From an uncultured Oscillospiraceae bacterium (GTDB taxonomy: Bacteria > Bacillota > Clostridia > Oscillospirales > Oscillospiraceae), in NCBI GenBank assembly GCA_934655875.1, contig CAKUHB010000048.1, positions 1 through 7,830 of the forward strand: 7,830 nucleotides of DNA, written 5' to 3'. Of the stretch, positions 1 to 6,630 are shown piece by piece. A model generated the notes under the pieces. That model was not told the origin of the DNA. It made no database searches and worked only from the letters and a program-made list of their open reading frames with translations. Both the position numbers and the translations under genes were made by a program. Each line of letters begins with the position of its first letter. Position 1 is the first letter of the stretch.

Positions 1-1
1 T

Positions 2-64
2 AAATCCTGCGTTGCAGTCCTGCTGCTGCTTGCGATGCTCCTGAGCTGTGTTCCGGCGCTGGCC
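2..64 (+). other. Signal peptide (N-terminus cut off by the window edge)
   Basis: The first visible codons give Lys-Ser-Cys, then a Val/Leu/Ala-rich hydrophobic core, ending in VPALA followed by AGSS. This is a classical Sec signal peptide, and cleavage most likely follows the Ala-Leu-Ala at bases 56-64. The charged n-region and start codon are outside the window. A Leu-Leu-Ser-Cys stretch at bases 38-49 weakly resembles a lipobox, but the Ala-Leu-Ala site and the following SLH domains favour ordinary signal peptidase I cleavage. Confidence 0.8.
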
Positions 65-3000
65 GCCGGAAGCAGCCATAGCTACACGACGCTGCAGAAG
101 GCCGAAGCGCTGAAGACCCTTGGCCTGTTTCAGGGCACAAACAAGGGCTTCGAGCTGGAAAAGACGCTGACGCGCGAACAGGCGATCACCTTGATCGTCC
201 GCCTGCTCGGCGCGGAAGCGGAAGCGAAGGAAAAGAACCCGGAGCATCCGTTTACGGACGTTCTGGTCTGGGCCAGTCCCTATGTCGGCTACGGCTACCA
301 GAACGCGCTTGTCAAGGGCGTCAGCGAAACGCTTTTCGGCTACGGCAAGCTCGTGACTGAAGCACAGTTTTTGACGATGGTTCTGCGTCTGCTGCAATAT
401 GAGGACGGCACGGACTTTACGTGGGACAAGTCGGCAGAGCTGGCGGAAAAGCTCGGCCTGCCGGTCGTGCCTGCAAACAGCGGCGAGTATACGCGCGGCA
501 ATGCCGTTGACGTGATCTGGGCGCTGCTGGAGACGAAATTCAAATCCGGCGGCAAGACGCTGGCACAGACGCTGATCGACAAGGGCGTGTTCACGGAGAA
601 GGCCTACCGCGAGGCACTGGGAAAGGACAGCTCCGGCAGCGGCGCGCTGCTCCCCATCCTGCGGCCCGATCCCGACCCCAAGCCGGACCCCGACCCCAAG
701 CCGGACCCCGACCCCAAGCCGGACCCCGACCCCAAGCCCGATCCTGACCCCAAGCCCGATCCCGATCCCAAGCCTGATCCCGACCCGAAGCCGGACCCCG
801 ACCCGAAACCCGATCCTGACCCGGACCCCGATCCCGATCCGGAACCCACGGAGCAGCCGGTCTATGTGTCTCCGAACGGCAGCAGTGACGGCGACGGCAG
901 CAAAGATGCGCCGTTCGGCTCGCTGGAGGCTGTGCGCGACTATCTGCGCGCGAACCGCTCGACGGAGCTGCCCACGACGGTCTATCTGCGCGGCGGCACC
1001 TATGTGCTGAATAAGACGTTCGAGCTGACCGCAGCGGACGGCGGCACAGAAGAACTGCCTGTCACATGGCGCGCCTATCCGGGCGAGACGGTCATCATCA
1101 CCGGCAGCGCCGGAGCCTCTTTCGCGGCCTTTGAGCCGGTCTCCGGCGAGATGAAGGCAAAGCTTTCGCCGGATGCGCAGGAGCACGTTGTGGTGGCGAA
1201 TCTCAGTGACCTTGGGCTGGGCAATATCAGCTTCAGCCTGTCGGCGCTGAACCTCTGCCTGGATGCGCCGCTTTTCTCGCTGGATGGACAGCATATGAGT
1301 CTGACGCGCTATCCGAACTCCAACTCGACCGAGGACTGGATGCACGTCGAGACAACCAACCCCAATTCCAGCACCAGCTATCCCGAGTTCAAGCTGACGG
1401 ACGAGACGGTTCTGGGCTGGGACTATCAGGAATCCGACTGGATCTATACCAGCTACATCCGCTACGGCTGGGCGCAGGGCTGGTTCCACGGCACGCTTGA
1501 CCGGGAAACCGGCATCGTGACGGCGACGGACACCGCCTATTACGGCAGCGCCGCCGGTCAGAAGCCCGTGCAGCTCTACAATGCGTTCGAGTCTCTGGAC
1601 GAGCCGGGCGAGTGGTACTATGACCAGACGGACGGCAAGCTCTATATCTACCCGTTTGCAAATACGACGGCAGATTCGACGCTCCGCATGACGAACAGCA
1701 ATTTTGACCTGATCTCGGTCAAAAACGCCGCATATCTCAATATTGAGGGCCTGACGGTCACGTCCTCCAAGAAGGGCGGCATCGTCATGGACGGCGTTGA
1801 CCACTGCGTCATCGACAACTGCACGCTGACAAGCTTTGAGGGCAGAGCCGTCAGCATTGACAACGCGACGTATTCCGGTCTGAAAAATTCCGAGGTTGCT
1901 TATACCTCCATCACAGCTGTTTATCTGAACGGCGGCGATTATCAGACCATGACGCCGGGCTACGACTTCATTTCCGGCTGCCGCATCCACGATACGAACC
2001 AGTACCGGACGATGAACGAGGGCGGCGTGAAATTCCGCGGTGTGCAGAACACGTTCTCCAACAACGAAGTCTACAACATTACGGATATGGCGCTGAACTT
2101 CGCAATCGTCGGCGGCGGGCCGACCTCGCTGGACTGCGTGATCGAGAACAACTCGTTCCATGATGTCGTTCTGAACGGCAAGGACATGGGCGCGGTCTAC
2201 GGCGGCCGCGACGCGCGCTGCCAGGGCGTGGTCATCCGGAACAACCATTTCTACAACATTGCCAACAATGACAGCTCTTTCCCCAGCTTCTCCGCCAACG
2301 CGGTCTATCTGGACGACGGACTGAGCGGTGTCCAGCTCACCGGTAATATCTTCGGGCCGGGCGCGTCAGGCGATTATATCGAGGCTGTCAAGATCAACTG
2401 CGGCCATGATTCGGTCATCACGAACAATCTGTTCATCGATACTCGCTGTGCGTTCAATGTATATATTGCCGGCAATTTTGCAGTCGGCATGACGAATGAC
2501 AGCGGCTTCGGCATCGCGCCCTCCCTGCGTGAGGTGTGGAACAACGAACTGTACACGTCCCGCTGGCCGTGGATGGCGGCGCTGAGAGACGGCGAGACGG
2601 ATGTCTATATCCCGAATATCTTCAAGAACAATGTTATCATCTACACCGACGCTGCGCCGCGCGGCAGCGAGACGAGCGCCTATCCGTGGGTCAAGACAAA
2701 TGACAATCAGGAAAGCAAGATCACCGGCCTCGACAACAATCTGGTGATCCTGAAGGGCACAGGCGATAACCGTCAGCTGTTTGTCGACTATGCAAACGGC
2801 AATTACGCGCTCATCGATTCCGTCCTGGCACAGCTGCCCGGCTTCGAGCAGATCGACCAGAGCAGGATCGGCCTGGGCAGTGAGCCGGTCAACCAGAAGC
2901 CGACGGTATCCGGCGTGTCCATTTCCGGCACGGCAGCGGTCGGCAAGACACTGAACGCGGCCTACACCTTCGCCGATGCGGACGGTGACAGCGAGGGCGC

Positions 3001-6000
3001 GACCATTGCAAACTACTACATTTCCGAAAGCCGCGACGACCCGTTCTATCTGAACTGGAAAAAGGTCAGCGACAACATGACCAGCACGGAATTCACCGTA
3101 ACGCCCATCTGCGAGGGCAAGTGGATCCGCTGCAAGGTCACGCCCGTGGACAGCCGCGGCGCACAGGGCGAACCTGTCTGGTCGGCGCCTGTTCAGGTGG
3201 CATTCAACCCCAACGGCGTGGACAAGACGGAATTCCGCAAGCTGGTAGACGAAGCCAAGGCCATGGTCGATGCTGCCAAGGTCGGCGACGAGCCCGGCCA
3301 GTGGACGCAGAAGGAAATTGACCTCATCAAGGCAGCCCTTGCCGATGCGGAAGCGCTGCTGGCAAAGAAGCCGATCAGCCAGTATGACTTTGATCTCGGC
3401 GTAGAAGCGTTCCGGAAGGCCTACACGCGCTTCTGCAATAACGTGAACGCTGGAACTGCGACCGATGTAATCGAGATCGACGCATTGATCGAGGATGCGG
3501 AAAACTGGACGCCGTATTCCGGCAACAAGGCCGGCAAGCCGACCTTCAAGGGCGGCAAGCTGACGCTGAACGCAACGTCTGCCTACCAGACGGCGTGCTA
3601 CACCGGCAGAACGTATACGAATAAGACTTTCCGCTTTGACTATCAGCAGACATATGCGGCAGGGAACGACAGCTGGGGCGGCTTCTACTTCAACATGGGC
3701 GACGCTGCCGACATCCCGTACAACCAGAAGTGCATTCTTGTCGTCGCCAAGGCAGACCAGACAGAGCTGCAGGTATACGACGGCGCCAATCCGCTCGTCA
3801 TGCAGGTCAGCAAGTTCGCGTTTGAAAGCGGAAAGACCTACCGTGTCGAATTTGGCCTGTACGATGTCAATACCACGGACGTGTGCGCAGTTCTGAAGGT
3901 CAACGGCGAGGAGATCCTCAGCTATACGGCTGAAAATGAGTATCTGCTTTCCAAACCTGGCCGCTTCGGCGTCATTTCGGCTCCGAACGGTATGAATGTG
4001 ACGCTGGGCAGCGTCGGCACAAAGCTGACGATCGACAGCCTGATCGACGATGAGGCAGGCTGGAAATCGATCAGCGGTCTGAACGAGCCAAAGTTCATCG
4101 CCGGTAAGATGGTGCTTGACGGCAAGACATACACCGGCTACGCAGGCGAGAAGTTCACCAACCGCGTCCTGCATTTCAAGTACAGCGTGAATTTCTCCGA
4201 AGCAGCAGCTGCCGCAGGCGAATGGGCTGGCCTGTACTTCAATAACAGCGGCGCGGACATCTATCCGTGGAGCGGCACGGGCATCCTTGCCTGCGTCAAG
4301 TCGGACAGGATCGAGCTGCAGGTCTATGAGAACGGCAGCCGCACAAAATTCCTGACAAACACGGAAAACCTGCTCGAAAACGGCAGGACGTACCGCATGA
4401 CGTTCGGTATGTACGACGTGACCTCTACGGATGTGCGCATTGTCATGACGGCGGATGGCGTGACGCTGTTTGACGAGACAGTCACAAGTGAGAAGCTGCA
4501 CGGCCTGTCCGGCTATTTCGGCGCGTCGGCCAGCGACGCGGGTGTTCGCGCAGAGCTCGGCAGCCTCGGCAATAAGGTCAACGTCTCGACGCTCGTTCGC
4601 GACGAAGCAAACTGGACGACCTATACGGGGAGCAAGCCGGAATTCAAGGACGAGAGCCTTTCCATCACCAGCTCCGAGAGCAGCTATGAATTGGCAGCCT
4701 ATACCGGCGAAAAGTTCTCCGGCAAGGTGTTCAATTTCAAGTACAAGCAGGTGATCCCGGAGGGAAGCGACAACTGGGGCGGCTTCTACTTCAACAAGAG
4801 CGATCCGGTCGCAATGCCGTGGGCGGACAAGGGCGTTCTGGTCGTGATCAAGCCCTATCAGGTCGAGCTGCAGCGCTACGGCGACGAGAGCGGCATTCTG
4901 AAGACCGTCACCGGCGAAATTTTCCGTTCCGACATGATCTATGACGTGAGCTTCGGTATTGTGGACGTGAACTCCACCGATGTGCGCATTTTCGTGACCG
5001 TGGACGGCAAGACGCTGTTCGACGAGACGATCACGGACAAGACGCTCCACGGCGCAAGCGGCTATTTCGGCGCGATCGCGCCCGCAGGCGGCGTGCAGGT
5101 CACGCTGAACGACCTGTCCGGCAACGACAAGCACTATAACAAGCTGACCGAGCTGCCGCTGGACGCGATGATCGCCGACACGGCAAACTGGACAAGCTTC
5201 AGATGGTGGGATAAGACTTCGAGCGAACCCGTGTTCGGCGACGGAACCGTCTCCATCAGTGAAACGAAAGGCTCTGTCTATTCGCTGGCCGGATACAAGA
5301 AAGAAAAGTACCGCAACACCGAGTTCCAGTTCAAGTATCACCAGACCGCAGCCGACAACGACGACAGCAACTACGGCATTATCATCTGGAGCCTCGACGA
5401 GCGCGTGACGAACCTCGCGTGGAACCAGGGCGGCGTGATGGTCGGCTTTGAGCACGGCAAGACGGTGCTCTATGCCTACGGCGATGCGCAGACTGTCCCC
5501 ATTGCCAAGAGCGATCTCGCGCTGGAAGATAACAAGACCTATGAGATCACGTTCAGCGTCAGCCAGATCGCGGCCAACCAGCTGCGCGTCGTAGTCAAGG
5601 TGGACGGCGCGGAATGGTTCAATGAGGTCTACACCGACGCAATGCTGGCCAATTCTGCAGGCTATTTCAACGTCGGCACGTGCAGAGACGCATCCGCAAC
5701 GATTGAAAAGACCGGCAAGGTCGTCGTCCCCGATCCTGAGCCCGAACCCACCTATACTGTGGTCGATGTGACGGATATGCTGGCGGATACGGAAAACTGG
5801 GTGATGGGCGACGTTCCTCCGACATTCAATGAAGACGGCAGTATCACAGCAAGCCATGATTCGGCAACCTCCGTCGGCGGATACAATAAGCCAATTGAAC
5901 TCAATACGATATACCGCTTCAAATATAAGACGGAGAAGCGACCGGCAACCTGCTATGACGGATTCTATTTTGGATTCCGTCCAGATAACCTGTATTATGG

Positions 6001-6301
6001 TCATGGCGGGATTCAGGTTGACTTCAATACTGGCGCTGCACTGCACGTCTATAAGCCGGGCGCGGTGCCACTGATTGACACAGCGGATGGGCCTGTTTTG
6101 ACAGTTGGACAGACTTACGATATTGAATTTGGCCTGCTGGAAGTAGACGAAGAAACCGTGAGAGTGTATCTGACGATTGATGGAGAACAGCGATTTAAGG
6201 ATGTAGTGGTAAAAGACGCTGAATTTATAAACAAACCGCTTTACTTCGGCATCTTTGCGTGCTGGGCTACCGCTACCATCAGCAAACCGGACGCACAATA
6301 A
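2..6301 (+). CDS. Giant SLH-anchored cell-surface protein with parallel beta-helix (putative glycoside hydrolase/lyase-type) domain and five C-terminal beta-sandwich repeats; 5' partial
   Basis: At least 2099 residues are encoded. The frame is open to the left edge and the first in-window Met (base 35) lies inside the signal peptide, so the true start is upstream of the window. Numbering that Met as 1, the order is: signal peptide, SLH domains at about 17-166, Pro-Asp-Lys linker 211-271, right-handed parallel beta-helix about 276-950, Ig-like module about 953-1059, helical module about 1060-1139, five tandem modules from about 1143 to the C-terminus. There is no LPXTG-type signal at the C-terminus, which fits anchoring by the N-terminal SLH domains. 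The beta-helix holds DMGAVYGGRD and VYLDDG, resembling conserved acidic segments I associate with beta-helix glycosidases such as GH141-like proteins; the exact family and substrate are inference. The likely role is wall-attached binding and cleavage of a complex polysaccharide. It ends 19 bases before a strong terminator and has no same-strand partner gene in view. Confidence 0.9.
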   Translation, partial: KSCVAVLLLLAMLLSCVPALAAGSSHSYTTLQKAEALKTLGLFQGTNKGFELEKTLTREQAITLIVRLLGAEAEAKEKNPEHPFTDVLVWASPYVGYGYQNALVKGVSETLFGYGKLVTEAQFLTMVLRLLQYEDGTDFTWDKSAELAEKLGLPVVPANSGEYTRGNAVDVIWALLETKFKSGGKTLAQTLIDKGVFTEKAYREALGKDSSGSGALLPILRPDPDPKPDPDPKPDPDPKPDPDPKPDPDPKPDPDPKPDPDPKPDPDPKPDPDPDPDPDPEPTEQPVYVSPNGSSDGDGSKDAPFGSLEAVRDYLRANRSTELPTTVYLRGGTYVLNKTFELTAADGGTEELPVTWRAYPGETVIITGSAGASFAAFEPVSGEMKAKLSPDAQEHVVVANLSDLGLGNISFSLSALNLCLDAPLFSLDGQHMSLTRYPNSNSTEDWMHVETTNPNSSTSYPEFKLTDETVLGWDYQESDWIYTSYIRYGWAQGWFHGTLDRETGIVTATDTAYYGSAAGQKPVQLYNAFESLDEPGEWYYDQTDGKLYIYPFANTTADSTLRMTNSNFDLISVKNAAYLNIEGLTVTSSKKGGIVMDGVDHCVIDNCTLTSFEGRAVSIDNATYSGLKNSEVAYTSITAVYLNGGDYQTMTPGYDFISGCRIHDTNQYRTMNEGGVKFRGVQNTFSNNEVYNITDMALNFAIVGGGPTSLDCVIENNSFHDVVLNGKDMGAVYGGRDARCQGVVIRNNHFYNIANNDSSFPSFSANAVYLDDGLSGVQLTGNIFGPGASGDYIEAVKINCGHDSVITNNLFIDTRCAFNVYIAGNFAVGMTNDSGFGIAPSLREVWNNELYTSRWPWMAALRDGETDVYIPNIFKNNVIIYTDAAPRGSETSAYPWVKTNDNQESKITGLDNNLVILKGTGDNRQLFVDYANGNYALIDSVLAQLPGFEQIDQSRIGLGSEPVNQKPTVSGVSISGTAAVGKTLNAAYTFADADGDSEGATIANYYISESRDDPFYLNWKKVSDNMTSTEFTVTPICEGKWIRCKVTPVDSRGAQGEPVWSAPVQVAFNPNGVDKTEFRKLVDEAKAMVDAAKVGDEPGQWTQKEIDLIKAALADAEALLAKKPISQYDFDLGVEAFRKAYTRFCNNVNAGTATDVIEIDALIEDAENWTPYSGNKAGKPTFKGGKLTLNATSAYQTACYTGRTYTNKTFRFDYQQTYAAGNDSWGGFYFNMGDAADIPYNQKCILVVAKADQTELQVYDGANPLVMQVSKFAFESGKTYRVEFGLYDVNTTDVCAVLKVNGEEILSYTAENEYLLSKPGRFGVISAPNGMNVTLGSVGTKLTIDSLIDDEAGWKSISGLNEPKFIAGKMVLDGKTYTGYAGEKFTNRVLHFKYSVNFSEAAAAAGEWAGLYFNNSGADIYPWSGTGILACVKSDRIELQVYENGSRTKFLTNTENLLENGRTYRMTFGMYDVTSTDVRIVMTADGVTLFDETVTSEKLHGLSGYFGASASDAGVRAELGSLGNKVNVSTLVRDEANWTTYTGSKPEFKDESLSITSSESSYELAAYTGEKFSGKVFNFKYKQVIPEGSDNWGGFYFNKSDPVAMPWADKGVLVVIKPYQVELQRYGDESGILKTVTGEIFRSDMIYDVSFGIVDVNSTDVRIFVTVDGKTLFDETITDKTLHGASGYFGAIAPAGGVQVTLNDLSGNDKHYNKLTELPLDAMIADTANWTSFRWWDKTSSEPVFGDGTVSISETKGSVYSLAGYKKEKYRNTEFQFKYHQTAADNDDSNYGIIIWSLDERVTNLAWNQGGVMVGFEHGKTVLYAYGDAQTVPIAKSDLALEDNKTYEITFSVSQIAANQLRVVVKVDGAEWFNEVYTDAMLANSAGYFNVGTCRDASATIEKTGKVVVPDPEPEPTYTVVDVTDMLADTENWVMGDVPPTFNEDGSITASHDSATSVGGYNKPIELNTIYRFKYKTEKRPATCYDGFYFGFRPDNLYYGHGGIQVDFNTGAALHVYKPGAVPLIDTADGPVLTVGQTYDIEFGLLEVDEETVRVYLTIDGEQRFKDVVVKDAEFINKPLYFGIFACWATATISKPDAQ
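83..532 (+). other. S-layer homology (SLH) region: two recognisable repeats and one degenerate
   Basis: SLH repeats bind pyruvylated secondary cell-wall polymer and hold proteins on the Gram-positive surface. Repeat 1 (residues about 17-60) reads as a helix with AEALKTLGLFQG, then TLTREQAITLIVRLLG. Repeat 2 (about 71-120) has the typical PFTDV, then WASPYVGYGYQNALVKG and a second helix with VLRLL. Repeat 3 (about 126-166) keeps the spacing of a helix, a loop and a helix (TRGNAVDVIWALLE) but lacks the FxDV opening, so it is degenerate. Three repeats is the usual number for stable wall binding. Confidence 0.85.
665..847 (+). repeat. Pro-Asp-Lys hexapeptide repeat linker (18-bp tandem repeat)
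   Basis: Eight in-frame 18-bp units each encode Pro-Asp-Pro-Asp-Pro-Lys, followed by a (Pro-Asp)n tail ending in Glu-Pro. Units 2 to 4 (683-736) are identical at DNA level, while later units differ mainly at third codon positions (CCC/CCG/CCT, GAC/GAT). This is an extended, rigid spacer of the type that carries wall-anchored catalytic domains away from the cell wall. The alternating acidic and Pro residues prevent folding. Unit number is expected to vary between strains through replication slippage. Confidence 0.95.
860..2887 (+). other. Right-handed parallel beta-helix domain, putative polysaccharide-active enzyme
   Basis: The domain opens with YVSPNGSSDGDGS, then PFGSLEAVRDYLRAN and VYLRGGTYVLNKTFEL, followed by RAYPGETVIITG. 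This opening is shared by many secreted beta-helix enzymes (pectate-lyase-like fold; beta-helix families of glycosidases). From about residue 560 there are regular short strands with Asn ladders, such as VIDNCTLTS, VIENNSFHDV, VIRNNHFYNI and LTGNIFGPG. Conserved acidic candidates for catalysis are Asp717 (DMGAVY), Asp726 (GRD) and Asp760/761 (YLDDG), numbered from the Met at base 35. This arrangement resembles GH141-like proteins as I remember them. A non-catalytic carbohydrate-binding role remains possible. Confidence 0.7.
2891..3211 (+). other. Ig-like beta-sandwich module
   Basis: Residues about 953-1059 run NQKPTVSGVSISG, then GKTLNAAYTFADADGDSEG, and end EGKWIRCKVTPVDSRG and VWSAPVQV. 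The pattern of a GKTL strand, a DADGD loop, a central Trp and a WIRCKVTPVD strand matches the Ig-like repeats found beside catalytic domains in SLH-bearing Bacillota surface proteins. It is probably a spacer between the beta-helix and the C-terminal binding modules. The assignment rests on pattern only. Confidence 0.55.
3212..3451 (+). other. Short helical module, FIVAR-like
   Basis: Residues about 1060-1139 contain KTEFRKLVDEAKAMVDAA, then TQKEIDLIKAALADAEALLA and YDFDLGVEAFRKAYTRF. Three amphipathic helices with this spacing look like the small helical bundles (FIVAR-type) seen in Gram-positive wall-associated glycosidases, where they act as spacers or sugar-binding modules. It directly precedes the five-copy array. 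Confidence 0.5.
3461..6298 (+). repeat. Five tandem copies of a ~180-residue beta-sandwich-like module
   Basis: Copies begin near bases 3461, 4022, 4574, 5144 and 5756. Each opens with a pattern like hDxLIxDxxNW, then a strand pair ending in FKY or similar, an aromatic GGFYF-type segment, a GIL-V segment with hELQVY, then GKTYxVxFGhYDVxSTDVR, a VDGxxLFDE segment and a closing GYFG. Copies 1 and 3 share a perfect 23-base match (3673-3695 and 4774-4796), and copies 2 and 3 are close over the DVR-to-GYFG part. Copy 4 has a changed aromatic segment (YGIIIWSL). A short Pro-Glu linker at about 5729-5755 separates copy 5. The fold looks like a laminin-G/concanavalin-type jelly roll; glycan binding is inferred. 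Confidence 0.75.
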
Positions 6302-6320
6302 GTCCAAATATCCACAGCAC

Positions 6321-6351
6321 AAAGGCCGGGGGCAAGCGCCCCCGGCCTTTT
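6321..6351 (+). terminator. Intrinsic terminator of the surface-protein gene
   Basis: A perfect 13-bp stem (arms 6321-6333 and 6338-6350) encloses an AAGC loop (6334-6337). The arm core is GGCCGGGGGC, and the right arm ends in TTT followed by one more T. It starts 19 bases after the stop codon of the giant gene. Because the arms are AAA/TTT-ended on both strands, it may also stop transcripts arriving from the - strand gene, although the U tract is short in either direction. Confidence 0.9.
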
Positions 6352-6371
6352 GGAATTCTATCGGATTGTCT

Positions 6372-6612
6372 ATGGCTCAGGTGTTCAGCAGAAATGTAGG
6401 CGTACCATCATTTCAATCGAAGCACGGTGCCGAGCAGTATGTCTACCTCAAAGCGGAGCGGCTGGAACACCTATTCAAACAGAGTTACAGTGAAGACGCT
6501 GAAATGACATTCGAAGTCTACGCGCGCGGCTGGCTGGAACGGCAGACGAAATATGCACCCGGTACGATCGCCTTTTACCGACGTTCGCTCGAAACCGTGT
6601 TCCCAGTGCGGG
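6372..6612 (+). pseudogene. Remnant of a tyrosine recombinase (phage/ICE-type integrase), core-binding domain only
   Basis: From the ATG at 6372 the frame reads about 80 residues. EMTFEVYARGWLERQ, then YAPGTIAFYRRSLETVFP, is characteristic of the SAM-like core-binding domain that precedes the catalytic domain of tyrosine recombinases. The catalytic domain with its Arg/His/Arg/Tyr residues is absent. Beyond about base 6612 the frame continues only as unrelated sequence (WVSFSII) to a TGA at 6654-6656, running into the convergent gene. The usual N-terminal arm-binding domain is not obvious, there is no good ribosome binding site before 6372, and a strong terminator lies just upstream. It is probably an untranslated gene fragment left by recombination or deletion. 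A small independent protein is the alternative but less likely. Confidence 0.65.
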
Positions 6613-6630
6613 GATGGGTCTCTTTTTCTA

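Noticed and set aside
38..49. Lipobox-like Leu-Leu-Ser-Cys in the signal peptide
   Set aside because: The -2 Leu is unusual for a lipobox, a good Ala-Leu-Ala cleavage site follows, and SLH anchoring makes a lipid anchor unnecessary.
665..847. Regular short repeats that could suggest a CRISPR array
   Set aside because: The units are contiguous 18-bp in-frame codon repeats with no spacers between them.
604..849. Gly-Ser repeat protein on the - strand
   Set aside because: It is the antisense reading of the Pro-Asp-Lys linker and only reflects its 18-bp periodicity.
2366..6322. A 1318-codon open frame on the - strand opposite the surface-protein gene
   Set aside because: It lies antisense to a clearly real modular gene. 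Its apparent internal repeats only mirror the tandem modules of the + strand, it has no recognisable domain, and long antisense frames are common opposite GC-rich genes.
6600..6630. Possible terminator after the - strand gene
   Set aside because: Only a weak CCCA/TGGG pairing is seen with no U tract; the palindromic terminator at 6321-6351 is the nearest convincing stop.
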